Below, in pieces: positions 29,427 through 38,283 of a stretch of DNA of 64,000 bases. Source of the stretch: Rhizobium sp. NZLR1 (GTDB lineage: Bacteria; Pseudomonadota; Alphaproteobacteria; Rhizobiales; Rhizobiaceae); assembly GCF_017357385.1 (NCBI RefSeq), contig NZ_CP071634.1, forward strand, positions 310,001 through 374,000, written 5' to 3'. How positions within the stretch are numbered: position 1 is the stretch's first letter; every line of letters begins with the position of its first letter. A model generated the notes under the pieces. It was not told the DNA's origin and did no database searches. It saw nothing but the letters and a program-made list of their open reading frames with translations. The position numbers and the translations under genes are program-made.

Positions 29427-32400
29427 CTATTCGAAACTGTTGCGACCGTCGCTTTCTTCCGCGGCTCTTTCCGCAGCAAGCTGGGCATCGATTGCGCTCG
29501 TGAGCTGTCGCGCCCGGGCGGCCAAAAGCTGGTCAACCTCATCGCTTCCAGTCCTAGTTCGAAGGAAGATCTCTCGGGCGCGGATCAGATTGGAAGAATA
29601 AGGCCCGTTGACCGATGAGCGCTCGACCCGATCGAAGAGTATGTTCAAGAAAACAGATTTGTTAATGGAGCCGACCGCAAGGGCGACCATGATCGCCGAC
29701 AGTTCCACACCCCCGTCCTCGTCGTCGCTCTCAACTTTTTCATACAGTTTACAGGTGTTTGCGATGAATTGGCGCCTGTCTTCAGACCCGTCACACCACT
29801 CGATCAGAACGCTGTCTTCGATGTTTTTGATGGGTGTCTCACTTCGCCGGCCGAGCGAATTTCCGACCAACCGCAGGCTGGTCGTGTACCTGCCGTTTTC
29901 ATCCGGCTGAAAGACGAGATCCAAGGCGTCTTTCGGGTAAAAGCGAAAGTAGGGCCCAGCATAATGCCCAAACTCTCGGTATTTGCCGGCAGACGATCGC
30001 CCGAAGGCGAACAGATTGATGAAGCTTTGCCGAACAGCGTCGAATACACCGGCGCGCCTCACGGCGAACATGATGACGGCCTGCAGTTCGGCATCAAAAT
30101 TGCTTCCCTTATTTGCAACATCGGTCCAGTCCATCTGTTGCAGAAACGCGCAGACCGCGATTGCCAGCTCATCGACATACTCTTTCGGCTTCTCCGTCGT
30201 TAAAAATATTACCATGCGCAAGACTTCAACGGCAATCGGTACACCGGCGCGGATCGCTGAGATCGCCTGGATCAGCCCGACGATTTCCGGGATGGTGAGA
30301 GGATCGGTGGCCCGGCCCCACATCAGAGCGGTGTAGGTCTCGACGGGCGCTCGTCCCAGGACCGCCACCAGACGCTGGCAGGCTCTGCTATCAAGACCGA
30401 CCCCGCACTGAAGATAGGTGAACCACCGCCCCCATACATCGTCTTCTACGGCCGCGTCGAAGAATGCTTCCACGGCCTCGGCATCTTTCTGTTTCCACCC
30501 CTGAAGGAAGCCCGTGACCAACCCGACGGAAGCCCGGTCGACCTTTGCAAGTTCCTCCCGGAACATGCCTATGACCTGGTCAGGGGTGTCAAAAGCTTCG
30601 CCGAGCCCCTTTCCGAAATACAAGACCTTCAGCCCGCCAGAGGAGTTGGTCAGAAATTGAGGCATGAGCGCTGAGACCGTTGCCAGATCGTCAGCGGCTG
30701 CCCGACCCAGCGCCACCGCTTCCTCCTGACTACGACGGTGGCGGGCGTGGACATCATCGATCGTTTCATCGTCGGAATAATCCTCTGCGCCGAACGAACC
30801 ACGCGCCAGAATCTTTGAACGGATGTTTCCCGCAAGATCCGTAGGCCTCAGTTTGGCGCAAAGTGCATCCAAAGCTTCGCGTTCGCCTTCCTCGAAATGC
30901 TTTTCGTCCAGTGTTCTGATCGTCCGCAGCGCAAGCCACCCTTCCGGCCATTGCCTCGAAGGCTCGATATTGTCGATCTCCGACTGAAGAACGCGCCAAA
31001 GCCCTCGCTGGGTCCAAAGCCCTCTCATCGCTTCCGCAAGCATCAACTCGATTTGTGGGGCGACGTCGCCGTTTTCATTCAGCAGCCGGATCGCGAGTGA
31101 GAGGAATGGGCGATACCATTCCGCCATTTCGCTAAACGACTGTGGCCACCAGCCGTGATCTCGCTTATGCGCGCCAAACTCCGGCTCAAGGGACTGAAAA
31201 GCATTCCAGTCAGACAAAGATGTCGCGAGCAAGGAGAGGCCAATTTTCTGCTTTGACTCCTCGGGGCTTCGGATCAACTGCTCAATGATTTGATATCGCT
31301 GATCGATCGACGCCTGCGTACCTGAATGATAACAATGAAACAGCGATGCCAGCGTCGCTGTGTGCGAATCTGACTTGGAGTTTTCTTCCTCGGCCTCGAC
31401 GAGCCGTATCAGCAAGCGACTGGCGCGATCGAACAGTGCCGCTTCATAGGCGATGGCGCGCAGGATCGTGGCGATGGCTTGAGATCGGTACGAACGAAGC
31501 TGTGCTTCACTCGCAACCCGAAAAGCCCTCTCGAAAGATGCAAGCGCTTGCGCCGGGACGACAGGAGCGAGGTTCTCGAACATCTCGAAACGGAGGTCGT
31601 CCAAATCATAAATATCACTCAGCCAGGCGCCATCAGCAAGGAGCCCGCTGGCCAACGATTGAACAACCGCAGAATCGTGAAGATAACCAAGCCTACGGGA
31701 GAACGAGCGAGCCATTCTTTCCGGGCCATGTAAAAGTTCCGTCGTGAGGTCCGAAATGGGAACGGCCTCGACGGCTTGTCCGGCAAGGCGGTTGGCGACC
31801 GCATGGGGCAGGACGGCTCTCCATTCCGCTCTCGACTGGAGCAGCCCCCTGTTTTTAAGCTCCGACATCTGCCGCGTGATGGCTTTCATACTCAGATCAG
31901 CGAGCCTTGCTAGGACTGAAAGCTCCGACGCTGAGCCCGTGTCTGCACCGTTAAACGAATAGAGCAGGCTCATCGCTTCCGCTGCCCGCATCAATTCATC
32001 GCTCCTTGCCTGATTTTGATCGAACAGCCGTCGAAAGAGCGTTTCGTCCCCGAGGGCGGCAAGCTCACCTCCCTTTGTCGCCGTCGATGCCAGCGCAAGC
32101 GCTACCCGGGAATTCCCATCAGAAAAATTCACAATCGTCGATATGTCGATCGACGTCAGGACCGGGAACCGCCGCTCAAGTATCTTTTGGATGATGTCGG
32201 CAGACACGCCATCAAGCCTGTAGAAGTTGGTGCCCTCGGGATCGTCGTCTCGGATATCGTATTCCACGGTTATGAGGCGGATATGCTTTGGCCTCGCGTT
32301 TTCCGTCGCAAGACGGCTGTGAAGCGCGGAGGAGCAATTATCGACAACGAGGACGCTACCCTGGTCGGATGCCGCCAACGCGTCCAGCATGACCGCCGGC

Positions 32401-33251
32401 GGTGGGTCCACGTCACCTTGGAAATCGCAATATATGACGCGATTTGGGTCCAGAGTCCTGTTAACCGTGGTCAAACGCTCATCGAAAAGGGCCTGGACAA
32501 GGCGCGTTTTTCCGACCCCCGACAACCCGACGATCCGAATGTTTCGGTTGGCAGGCAAATCCTCTCGCAATTCGTTCACAGCATCCAACGCGGAAAGGTC
32601 GCCATCTCTGCCAGATCGAAAAATCCGGACTCCATCATCGAAAAGGAATTCAGAGGATTCGTCCGTTTCGCCATGTGCCCACGCACCATATGGCTTCCAG
32701 CCCCTGAGCGGCTTCCCAAGAATCGATCTAAGCCAAACAGCGACCGCCGGGTGGGCTGACGCCCAATCGGCCATTTTCTGAGCATCGTAAAATCCCAGCT
32801 TTATCTTGCCGACATGCGGCGAGCCAACAAGAGCATCAGTCATCGCCTTTGCTCGTTCCGCCATGAACTTCTTGGAGACGTCATCCTGTGTGGAAACGAT
32901 CACATATGCACCACTAGCCGCAGCGATTTCGTCAAAAACCTTGCGCAGCGTATATGTGGGCTCCGGTTTCATCTCGTCAGTGATCTTCGATGCAGGGAAC
33001 TTCTCAGCTTTGACCTGGAATGCGGTCAAAGGGGCAAGGATGTAGCCTCCCGCCTTCACTGGATTGACGCTGGCGACCTCGACATCCACGCCGTCGTCTG
33101 CTGCACGTTGATTTCCTCCCCAGGTGATTGCCGCGCGGGAGCAACCTTGCCCTTCCAGCTCTGCCATGCTCAGACGAGCAACCAGTTCGCGTGCTTGCTC
33201 ATCGTTGAGGGCCTTGATGTCGGCTTTGGTGATCGAGAAAAGAGGATGCAT
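29427..33251 (-). CDS. STAND-type P-loop NTPase with N-terminal PD-(D/E)xK-like nuclease domain; candidate anti-phage protein
   Basis: 1274 residues from ATG at 33251 (MHPLFSITKADIKALNDEQA); a TTG 42 bases upstream is possible but has no ribosome site. N-terminus, about residues 1-180: GGNQRAADDGVDVEVASV followed by TAFQVKAEKF gives D56 and Q79-x-K81, the pattern of Mrr-like restriction endonuclease folds. P-loop GLSGVGKTRL at 242-251 and a Walker B-like SVLVVDNCSS near 300 indicate a STAND ATPase. The remaining ~800 residues are helical and look like repeat sensor modules. Nuclease-STAND-repeat is the layout of Avs-type defence proteins (family knowledge; assignment is inference). Base composition is more A/T-rich than its neighbours. 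It follows the DUF2971 gene by 48 bases. Confidence 0.72.
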   Translation of the reverse strand: MHPLFSITKADIKALNDEQARELVARLSMAELEGQGCSRAAITWGGNQRAADDGVDVEVASVNPVKAGGYILAPLTAFQVKAEKFPASKITDEMKPEPTYTLRKVFDEIAAASGAYVIVSTQDDVSKKFMAERAKAMTDALVGSPHVGKIKLGFYDAQKMADWASAHPAVAVWLRSILGKPLRGWKPYGAWAHGETDESSEFLFDDGVRIFRSGRDGDLSALDAVNELREDLPANRNIRIVGLSGVGKTRLVQALFDERLTTVNRTLDPNRVIYCDFQGDVDPPPAVMLDALAASDQGSVLVVDNCSSALHSRLATENARPKHIRLITVEYDIRDDDPEGTNFYRLDGVSADIIQKILERRFPVLTSIDISTIVNFSDGNSRVALALASTATKGGELAALGDETLFRRLFDQNQARSDELMRAAEAMSLLYSFNGADTGSASELSVLARLADLSMKAITRQMSELKNRGLLQSRAEWRAVLPHAVANRLAGQAVEAVPISDLTTELLHGPERMARSFSRRLGYLHDSAVVQSLASGLLADGAWLSDIYDLDDLRFEMFENLAPVVPAQALASFERAFRVASEAQLRSYRSQAIATILRAIAYEAALFDRASRLLIRLVEAEEENSKSDSHTATLASLFHCYHSGTQASIDQRYQIIEQLIRSPEESKQKIGLSLLATSLSDWNAFQSLEPEFGAHKRDHGWWPQSFSEMAEWYRPFLSLAIRLLNENGDVAPQIELMLAEAMRGLWTQRGLWRVLQSEIDNIEPSRQWPEGWLALRTIRTLDEKHFEEGEREALDALCAKLRPTDLAGNIRSKILARGSFGAEDYSDDETIDDVHARHRRSQEEAVALGRAAADDLATVSALMPQFLTNSSGGLKVLYFGKGLGEAFDTPDQVIGMFREELAKVDRASVGLVTGFLQGWKQKDAEAVEAFFDAAVEDDVWGRWFTYLQCGVGLDSRACQRLVAVLGRAPVETYTALMWGRATDPLTIPEIVGLIQAISAIRAGVPIAVEVLRMVIFLTTEKPKEYVDELAIAVCAFLQQMDWTDVANKGSNFDAELQAVIMFAVRRAGVFDAVRQSFINLFAFGRSSAGKYREFGHYAGPYFRFYPKDALDLVFQPDENGRYTTSLRLVGNSLGRRSETPIKNIEDSVLIEWCDGSEDRRQFIANTCKLYEKVESDDEDGGVELSAIMVALAVGSINKSVFLNILFDRVERSSVNGPYSSNLIRAREIFLRTRTGSDEVDQLLAARARQLTSAIDAQLAAERAAEESDGRNSFE

Positions 33252-33299
33252 CGGGATTCCGCGGCAATGTCGGTTGGCGAAGTGTGAGGGCAAAAGGCG

Positions 33300-34184
33300 T
33301 CAGGTTCTGTAGGGGGTCGAGCTCATCTCTACCAGATCAGGATCGTAACCGCGGGCCTCAAGAAAGAATCTGATGCTCTTTTGCACGGCTTCGTCATTGA
33401 CGCCGGGGCCGATCCTCACGGCGCTGATCGGCAGCTTCTTCTTTTTTGATTTCAATTCGAGATAGGGCAGCATCAGCTGCCCGCGTGGCCGAAACTTGAG
33501 TTTGTCGATCGGAGGGTTCCGGACAACCAGACGCCACTCTTGCTCTTCCCGGAATCCATAATGCTTGAATCTGGGTACCAGTGTCGCAAGCAGATCTTTG
33601 AATTTTCGTCGGATTGCATCGTCCTCCTCAGTCCCAAGCATGTAATCAAAATCATCGACAATATCCGGAAACTTTTCCGCTATCGCGGTTCTCAGGTGCC
33701 GTTTTGCCTCGTTTATACCGTAGGCAACCTGCAACAGCTCAGCATCGAGGTCGCTAAAGCAACTCCTTAGGCCGGACATTCTAAAGGTGACACTGACGCC
33801 TTGGCGTGAGGCGTATCCTCGCCATTGACTCAAAATGTCGGAGCGCTCGCAAAGGCACGCGATATAGGCTGCCGGCCGTTCAAAGTTCTCCATATCATCC
33901 GCAATGTCCTTGATCAGCTTCTGTCGCGCTTTTGCGGTCGACCCGACGGCCTTGCCGTCCAGGAGGTTGTTCAAAACCCTTTTGGTCTGCTCGACGCCGT
34001 GTTCAAGCTCTTGCGGATCGTTGAGAAACGCAGCGTGGCTGAGCCATAGCTCGTTATTTTCAATGATCCCCTTCAGACCTGAGAGATCGGTGTAATGCGT
34101 GAGGTGTGTAGGCGTCTTCGTGTCAGGGCTGGATTTTTTGACTGTTATGTCGCCTGACGTCTTCGTTTTCCTGGAGATGGCCAT
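33300..34184 (-). CDS. DUF2971 protein, partner of the STAND protein
   Basis: 294 residues. After a Ser/Lys/Thr-rich tail the domain opens with THLTHYTDLSGLKGIIENNE and LWLSHAAFLNDPQELEHG, the DUF2971 hallmark, and continues with ERSDILSQWRGYASRQG and REEQEWRLVV near residue 225. The HYT opening and the late Glu motif recall ADP-ribosyltransferase-fold proteins such as DarT (my inference; a structure prediction would settle it). It is upstream of and presumably co-transcribed with the STAND gene, so it may be an effector, a sensor or an antitoxin partner. Confidence 0.8.
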   Translation of the reverse strand: MAISRKTKTSGDITVKKSSPDTKTPTHLTHYTDLSGLKGIIENNELWLSHAAFLNDPQELEHGVEQTKRVLNNLLDGKAVGSTAKARQKLIKDIADDMENFERPAAYIACLCERSDILSQWRGYASRQGVSVTFRMSGLRSCFSDLDAELLQVAYGINEAKRHLRTAIAEKFPDIVDDFDYMLGTEEDDAIRRKFKDLLATLVPRFKHYGFREEQEWRLVVRNPPIDKLKFRPRGQLMLPYLELKSKKKKLPISAVRIGPGVNDEAVQKSIRFFLEARGYDPDLVEMSSTPYRT

Positions 34185-34684
34185 GCTTCGATCTCGATGC
34201 TGGATTTCACTGCAAGCGCGGGAGGGAAAGGTTGAAGACTCGAAATGTCATTGCGTTAGCAGTCAAACTACAGTCCGGCACGCGTTTCAATACTGCTCGC
34301 TGGATGGCTGCGGTTAATCCAGAGGTTGCTCAATTTTTGCTGCAAGTCGCAGGTCACTTGTGTCCGCGCCAAACTATTCTTGGCGATCAAGCAGTGCGGG
34401 GGTGACGCGATCGTACGGGGTGACGCTACTCTAAGTCTGCTAAGCCGACCGAATCTCATATGTCCGCCTTTGAGACTTCCTCACCCGATAGCGGACAGTC
34501 TGCTTTCGGCCCCAAAGCGGACACCCGCCCGTAGAGCCTATGTCCGCCACTGGCGCAAAGAGGTCATCCGCCGCGCACGTCTTGCGATATCATCGACTGC
34601 ATTCTTGCTGATACTGAGATCGTGAGCGATCCACCGGTAACTGTGGCCTTCGATGGGCCATTCGCCCTCAGCCGGAACCGACTC
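34185..34684. other. 500-base region with four TGTCCGC/GCGGACA copies
   Basis: No intact gene. TGTCCGC occurs at 34461 and 34541 and its reverse GCGGACA at 34491 and 34517, spaced about 24-30 bases. The right part is a resolvase remnant on the minus strand. The promoter of the DUF2971-STAND pair must lie at the left end. The region is scarred and marks an edge of inserted DNA. Confidence 0.5.
34538..34684 (-). pseudogene. Remnant of a site-specific recombinase C-terminus (helix-turn-helix)
   Basis: Minus-strand reading gives GHSYRWIAHDLSISKNAVDD followed by IARRARRMTSLRQWRT and a stop at 34538. The helix-turn-helix pattern (YRWIAHDLSISKNAV) is like the C-terminal DNA-binding tail of resolvases and invertases. 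It begins directly after the stop of the D-threonine-aldolase-like gene and has no start or catalytic domain, so it is a decayed fragment. It suggests that a mobile element once inserted here. Confidence 0.5.
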
Positions 34685-35785
34685 CTACCAGACGAGACCG
34701 CGGGCCGCGACTTGCTCGACGCGGGTCACAACGCCACCCCGATGGAAGACCATCGTGTCGAACAGGTTGGACACCACGCAGGTGTGGTTCGGGATGATGA
34801 AGAGCTTCTCGCCGATCTGCGGCCGGGGGGTGGTGCAGTTCGATAGGTCGATCACGCCATGTTCTTCCGAGAGGCTGCTGATCCGCGTTTGGGGATAGCC
34901 GACGATCAGGCCGTAATCGCCAAAACCCTGAAGATCCGAGGTCAGCGCCTTCGAGCCGGCATCGATGACGGCGCGGTCGGCGGTTGGCCGTGACACGACG
35001 GTCGCCAGCACATGCATGGCGCAATCCTCCTCGGTGCAATGGCCCATGCGCACCATCTGGCGGTCGTTGTAGATATAGGTGCCTGCGCGGTGTTCCGTCG
35101 CCGATGTGACCAGATGCGCTTCGAACAGGCTTGGCGTTCCGCCATTGCTGACGATCGGGCAGGTTATGCCTTCCGGTTTCAGGTGGTCCAGCGTTTCGAC
35201 GATGAAGGCTTCGACGGCGGCGGCCGATTGCGGCTTGGGGTAGGTGACGATGCCGCCGAAGGTGAGGCCGTCGGCAGCGGCGATGCGCTTGGCGAGCGAG
35301 GCGGCCTCCTCCGGCGTCTGCACGCCGCAGCGGCCGCCGCCGGTGTCGCATTCCACCAGCACGGTGATCGGCTTGTGGCCGGAAAAATGCGCCGCCAGCC
35401 CGTCGACCGTCGTTTCGCTGTCGGCGACGACCTTCAGCGCCGGGATTTTCTCGTTCAACCTGGCCAGGCGCTCGAGCTTCTGCTGTCCGAGGATGTTGAA
35501 GGTGATCAGGATATCGCCGAAGCCGGCTTCGGCGAAGACCTCGGCTTCCGTGACCTTCTGGCAATTGATGCCCCTGGCGCCTGCGGCAAGCTGCGCCACG
35601 GCCAATGCCGGGATCTTGTGCGTCTTGATGTGCGGGCGGAAGTTCAGCCCGTGCTGATCCATATAGGACTGGACGCGGGTGATGTTGGCAGCCAGCCGGT
35701 CTTCGTCGATGACAGGACGCGGCGTCGAGAGATCGGCGATCCTGTCTCCTGCCTTGGCGACGACGGCAAACCGGGCATCATGCAT
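34685..35785 (-). CDS. DSD1/D-threonine aldolase-like PLP enzyme (alanine-racemase fold)
   Basis: 366 residues. RPHIKTHKIPALAVAQLAAG near residue 50-70 carries the PLP lysine of fold-type III, and VIDAGSKALTSDLQGFG and IIPNHTCVVSNLFDTMVFH near the C-terminus are those of D-threonine aldolase and D-serine dehydratase (metal-binding H and C in NHTCVVSN). It should cleave or dehydrate a D-hydroxyamino acid. Its ATG directly follows the stop of the M81 peptidase gene (no gap), so they are coupled. Confidence 0.88.
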   Translation of the reverse strand: MHDARFAVVAKAGDRIADLSTPRPVIDEDRLAANITRVQSYMDQHGLNFRPHIKTHKIPALAVAQLAAGARGINCQKVTEAEVFAEAGFGDILITFNILGQQKLERLARLNEKIPALKVVADSETTVDGLAAHFSGHKPITVLVECDTGGGRCGVQTPEEAASLAKRIAAADGLTFGGIVTYPKPQSAAAVEAFIVETLDHLKPEGITCPIVSNGGTPSLFEAHLVTSATEHRAGTYIYNDRQMVRMGHCTEEDCAMHVLATVVSRPTADRAVIDAGSKALTSDLQGFGDYGLIVGYPQTRISSLSEEHGVIDLSNCTTPRPQIGEKLFIIPNHTCVVSNLFDTMVFHRGGVVTRVEQVAARGLVW

Positions 35786-37261
35786 CTAGGCGGCTCCGCG
35801 TTCTCTACCATGTGGATCGGCGACGATCGGCCATATGGTCTTCGGCGCCCGCCGGTACGGCGTCGTCGCCGGATTATTGGGATAGGGCGTTCCGGCCGAG
35901 CAGTAAAGGATCTCCGCCGCGATCTTCGAGAAGGATGCGAAGAAGTGGTTGGTGGATTTGATCACCAGGATCTTCTGCCTCATGGGATCGATGCCCATCG
36001 CCGAAAACAGGCTCGGATCGAAGCTCTGGGCGCGCGTCGAATTGAGGATGATGTCGATGCCGTCAAGCACGATATGGGCGGCATCGCCGAAAGGCGCGAG
36101 ACTTTCGCCGAACTGCATCTCGGCATTCTTCACCAGCTTGACGACCTTCACCGTGCCGTCGATCGGATTGCCGGTGCCGGGCGCCGACTTGGCGCCGAAG
36201 CGCAATGGAATCTCAGCCCCCTCGCCCGCCGCAAAACAGATCTGCACGGCCATCGGATCCCAGATGGTGCCGATCGCCGCGCTGCTGACGCCGCGGGCCA
36301 GCAGTTCCCCAAGAATAACCGTCGCATCCCCGGCCGTGCCACCGCCCGGATTGTCCCAGACATCGGCGATGACGACGGGCCATGCGGTAGCAGTGATCGC
36401 GCGCGAGACGGCTTGCTTCTCGTCGATCTGCGGGACCATGAAGGTGCCGCGCTTCGAAAACAGCTCGAGGCCGAGCTCACGCGCCAGAGCCGCGCCCTTT
36501 TCCGGCTTGTTGTCGGTGACGACAAGCAGCTTCGTCCCCATTTCGGGAACGTCGCCGACCATGAAACCGTGGACCACCGAGATCGACAGGATATCGGGAT
36601 CATCCTTCTCGATTTGCATGATCTTGTCGACGAAGGAGCGCATCGGCTCGCGCGATGTCGGGAAGACGTCGATCATCCGGCAGTCGAACACCGAGATTTG
36701 AGGCTTGACCCGGCCTTCGAGCGTGTCGACGGCGATGCGCCAGAGATCCTCGGCGCGGTCGACGAAATCCGTATGCGGAAATTCCTTGAAATAGACGGCG
36801 AAATTAAGCGCCGCGACGCGCTTGGCAGTCAGATGGCTGTGCGGGTCGAGCTCGGCGCAGATGAGCACATCCGGCCCGACGATCTCGCGCATGCGCTGGA
36901 GAAGATCGCCTTCGGTATCCTCGTATCCGGCGGCCACCATGGCGCCATGCAGGCCCATGACGACGGCATCAACAGGCATTGCGGCGCTGAGCTGCCCGAG
37001 GATTTCGTCACGCAATTCCTCGTAAGTTGCCCGGTTGACGAGGCCGGCGGGGTCGGCCCAGGCGGCGGTTCCCTCGATCAACTGCCAACCTTTCTGTCGG
37101 GTGACGCGCCTTCCGACGGTGATCGGCGCTGTGCAGAGCGTCGGCGTTTCCGGATGCTGGCCGGGCGGCGCATAAAGAGAGGCTTCGAATGCGCGGCGAT
37201 CCACGCAGATCGGGGAAAAGGTGTTGGTTTCGGTCGCCAGAGCTGCCGTGAAAATGCGCAA
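35786..37261 (-). CDS. M81-family metallopeptidase (MlrC-like)
   Basis: 491 residues starting with TTG at 37261 (LRIFTAALATETNTFSPICV): the family's conserved N-terminus begins here, GAAGG stands 8 bases upstream, and a longer frame to 37594 would run antisense through the SnoaL gene. GLHGAMVAAGYEDTEG and DPHSHLT (zinc-type histidines) and the C-terminal VIKSTNHFFASF are typical. Known members include microcystin-degrading MlrC, but most in rhizobia sit in amino-acid or amide catabolism clusters. It probably hydrolyses a peptide-like or amide compound. Confidence 0.87.
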   Translation of the reverse strand: MRIFTAALATETNTFSPICVDRRAFEASLYAPPGQHPETPTLCTAPITVGRRVTRQKGWQLIEGTAAWADPAGLVNRATYEELRDEILGQLSAAMPVDAVVMGLHGAMVAAGYEDTEGDLLQRMREIVGPDVLICAELDPHSHLTAKRVAALNFAVYFKEFPHTDFVDRAEDLWRIAVDTLEGRVKPQISVFDCRMIDVFPTSREPMRSFVDKIMQIEKDDPDILSISVVHGFMVGDVPEMGTKLLVVTDNKPEKGAALARELGLELFSKRGTFMVPQIDEKQAVSRAITATAWPVVIADVWDNPGGGTAGDATVILGELLARGVSSAAIGTIWDPMAVQICFAAGEGAEIPLRFGAKSAPGTGNPIDGTVKVVKLVKNAEMQFGESLAPFGDAAHIVLDGIDIILNSTRAQSFDPSLFSAMGIDPMRQKILVIKSTNHFFASFSKIAAEILYCSAGTPYPNNPATTPYRRAPKTIWPIVADPHGRERGAA

Positions 37262-37290
37262 GAAAGTGGCCTTCGTGTTGTCGGCCTGCT

Positions 37291-37773
37291 TTACCCCATC
37301 GGGTTCGGCAGGTAGCCGGTGAAACCTGAGATCTTCCAGCGCCCTTGGTGCAGCCTGCAATAATAGAGCGTCTGCCATTGCAGGACGTCTCGGGTGCCGT
37401 CGGACTTGGAAATGCCGCCGTCGAACTTCTTGCGGACGAGCGCCATCTCGCCTTCGATCTCGATATCCTCGAGCGTCGTGGTGGTGAAGATCGCGGTGCG
37501 CGGATCTTCCGCAAAGCTCTGCGTGGCGAAATCCTGCGCCTGCCTCAGCCATTCCTGGCGATAGGCCGATAGCGTCGGAAATGCCAGCCGCCACCTGTCG
37601 GGGCTGACCTGCTTCTGGGCATCGATGCCGATGAAGCCCTCTTCGACGAAGTCATGCTCCACCATCGACCAATCGGCGGCGAGAAAAGCATCGATATCGC
37701 GCAGAACGAGCATTTCCCAGATCGCCTGCCGGGCGCTGTCGGAGGGAAAAGGATTCAGGAAAGGATCGCGCAT
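37291..37773 (-). CDS. SnoaL/NTF2-like protein
   Basis: 160 residues, a single cone-shaped NTF2-like fold by length and pattern (MLVLRDIDAFLAADWSMVEH; YYCRLHQGRWKISGFTGYLP). GGGGCAGAT precedes the ATG. It is the first gene of the leftward operon SnoaL - M81 peptidase - D-threonine-aldolase-like enzyme, divergent from ridA. A small-ligand isomerase or binding role is likely but not provable. Confidence 0.8.
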   Translation of the reverse strand: MRDPFLNPFPSDSARQAIWEMLVLRDIDAFLAADWSMVEHDFVEEGFIGIDAQKQVSPDRWRLAFPTLSAYRQEWLRQAQDFATQSFAEDPRTAIFTTTTLEDIEIEGEMALVRKKFDGGISKSDGTRDVLQWQTLYYCRLHQGRWKISGFTGYLPNPMG

Positions 37774-37884
37774 ATCTGCCCCGGATTGAAATTCTTTTCA
37801 TAATTCGCGTTTTTCACTGGTCAAATTCTGCTTTCTATGGTCATTTGTCAACTTATCAAGAAAATAATTTGCAAGGACATCGGC
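37774..37884. promoter_or_regulatory. Divergent promoter with RpiR-like A/T motifs
   Basis: GAAATTCTTTTCATAATTC near 37788-37806 and AAGAAAATAATTT at 37858-37870 are A/T-rich partial palindromes. The second resembles AAAGAAAATAAATT upstream of the ABC operon at 23782. They are likely sites for the RpiR regulator two genes downstream (inference). Confidence 0.4.
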
Positions 37885-38274
37885 ATGCCCATCAAGCGCT
37901 ATGGCACTGTTCAAACGGGCGCCGGCGGCAAGGCGCTGCCTTTCGCGCGTGCGGTCGAAGCCGACGGATGGCTCTATGTTTCCGGCCAGGTTGCGATGGA
38001 AGACGGCGAAATCATCGACGGCAATATCATCGCCCAGACCCATAAGACGATCGCCAATGTTCTTGAGATTCTCGAGGAGGCCGGATACGGCGTCGAGGAT
38101 GTCGTGCGCGTCGGCGTCTGGCTCGACGATCCGCGCGACTTCTGGACCTTCAACAAGATCTATCAGGAGTATTTCGGGCAACACCCGCCGGCGCGTGCCT
38201 GTGTGCAATCGTCGATGATGGTCGATTGCAAGGTTGAGATCGACTGCGTGGCCTATAAGAAGAAGGATGCTTGA
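37885..38274 (+). CDS. RidA-family enamine/imine deaminase
   Basis: 129 residues from ATG at 37885 (MPIKRYGTVQTGAGGKALPF) with AAGGACATCGGC upstream. The catalytic arginine is kept in HPPARACVQSSMM, unlike the Rid protein at 5253. It should clear reactive enamines/imines from PLP enzymes such as the D-hydroxyamino-acid enzyme encoded divergently, which makes the neighbourhood coherent. The next gene is the RpiR regulator, 9 bases on. Confidence 0.93.
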   Translation: MPIKRYGTVQTGAGGKALPFARAVEADGWLYVSGQVAMEDGEIIDGNIIAQTHKTIANVLEILEEAGYGVEDVVRVGVWLDDPRDFWTFNKIYQEYFGQHPPARACVQSSMMVDCKVEIDCVAYKKKDA

Positions 38275-38283
38275 GGAATAAGG

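Noticed and set aside
34326..34625. 99-codon plus-strand open frame beside the defence islet
   Set aside because: No ribosome site and antisense to the recombinase remnant, which has the recognisable motif.
35012..37315. 767-codon plus-strand open frame
   Set aside because: It is the antisense of the D-threonine-aldolase-like and M81 genes; its Arg/Asp/Gly-rich product has no family features.
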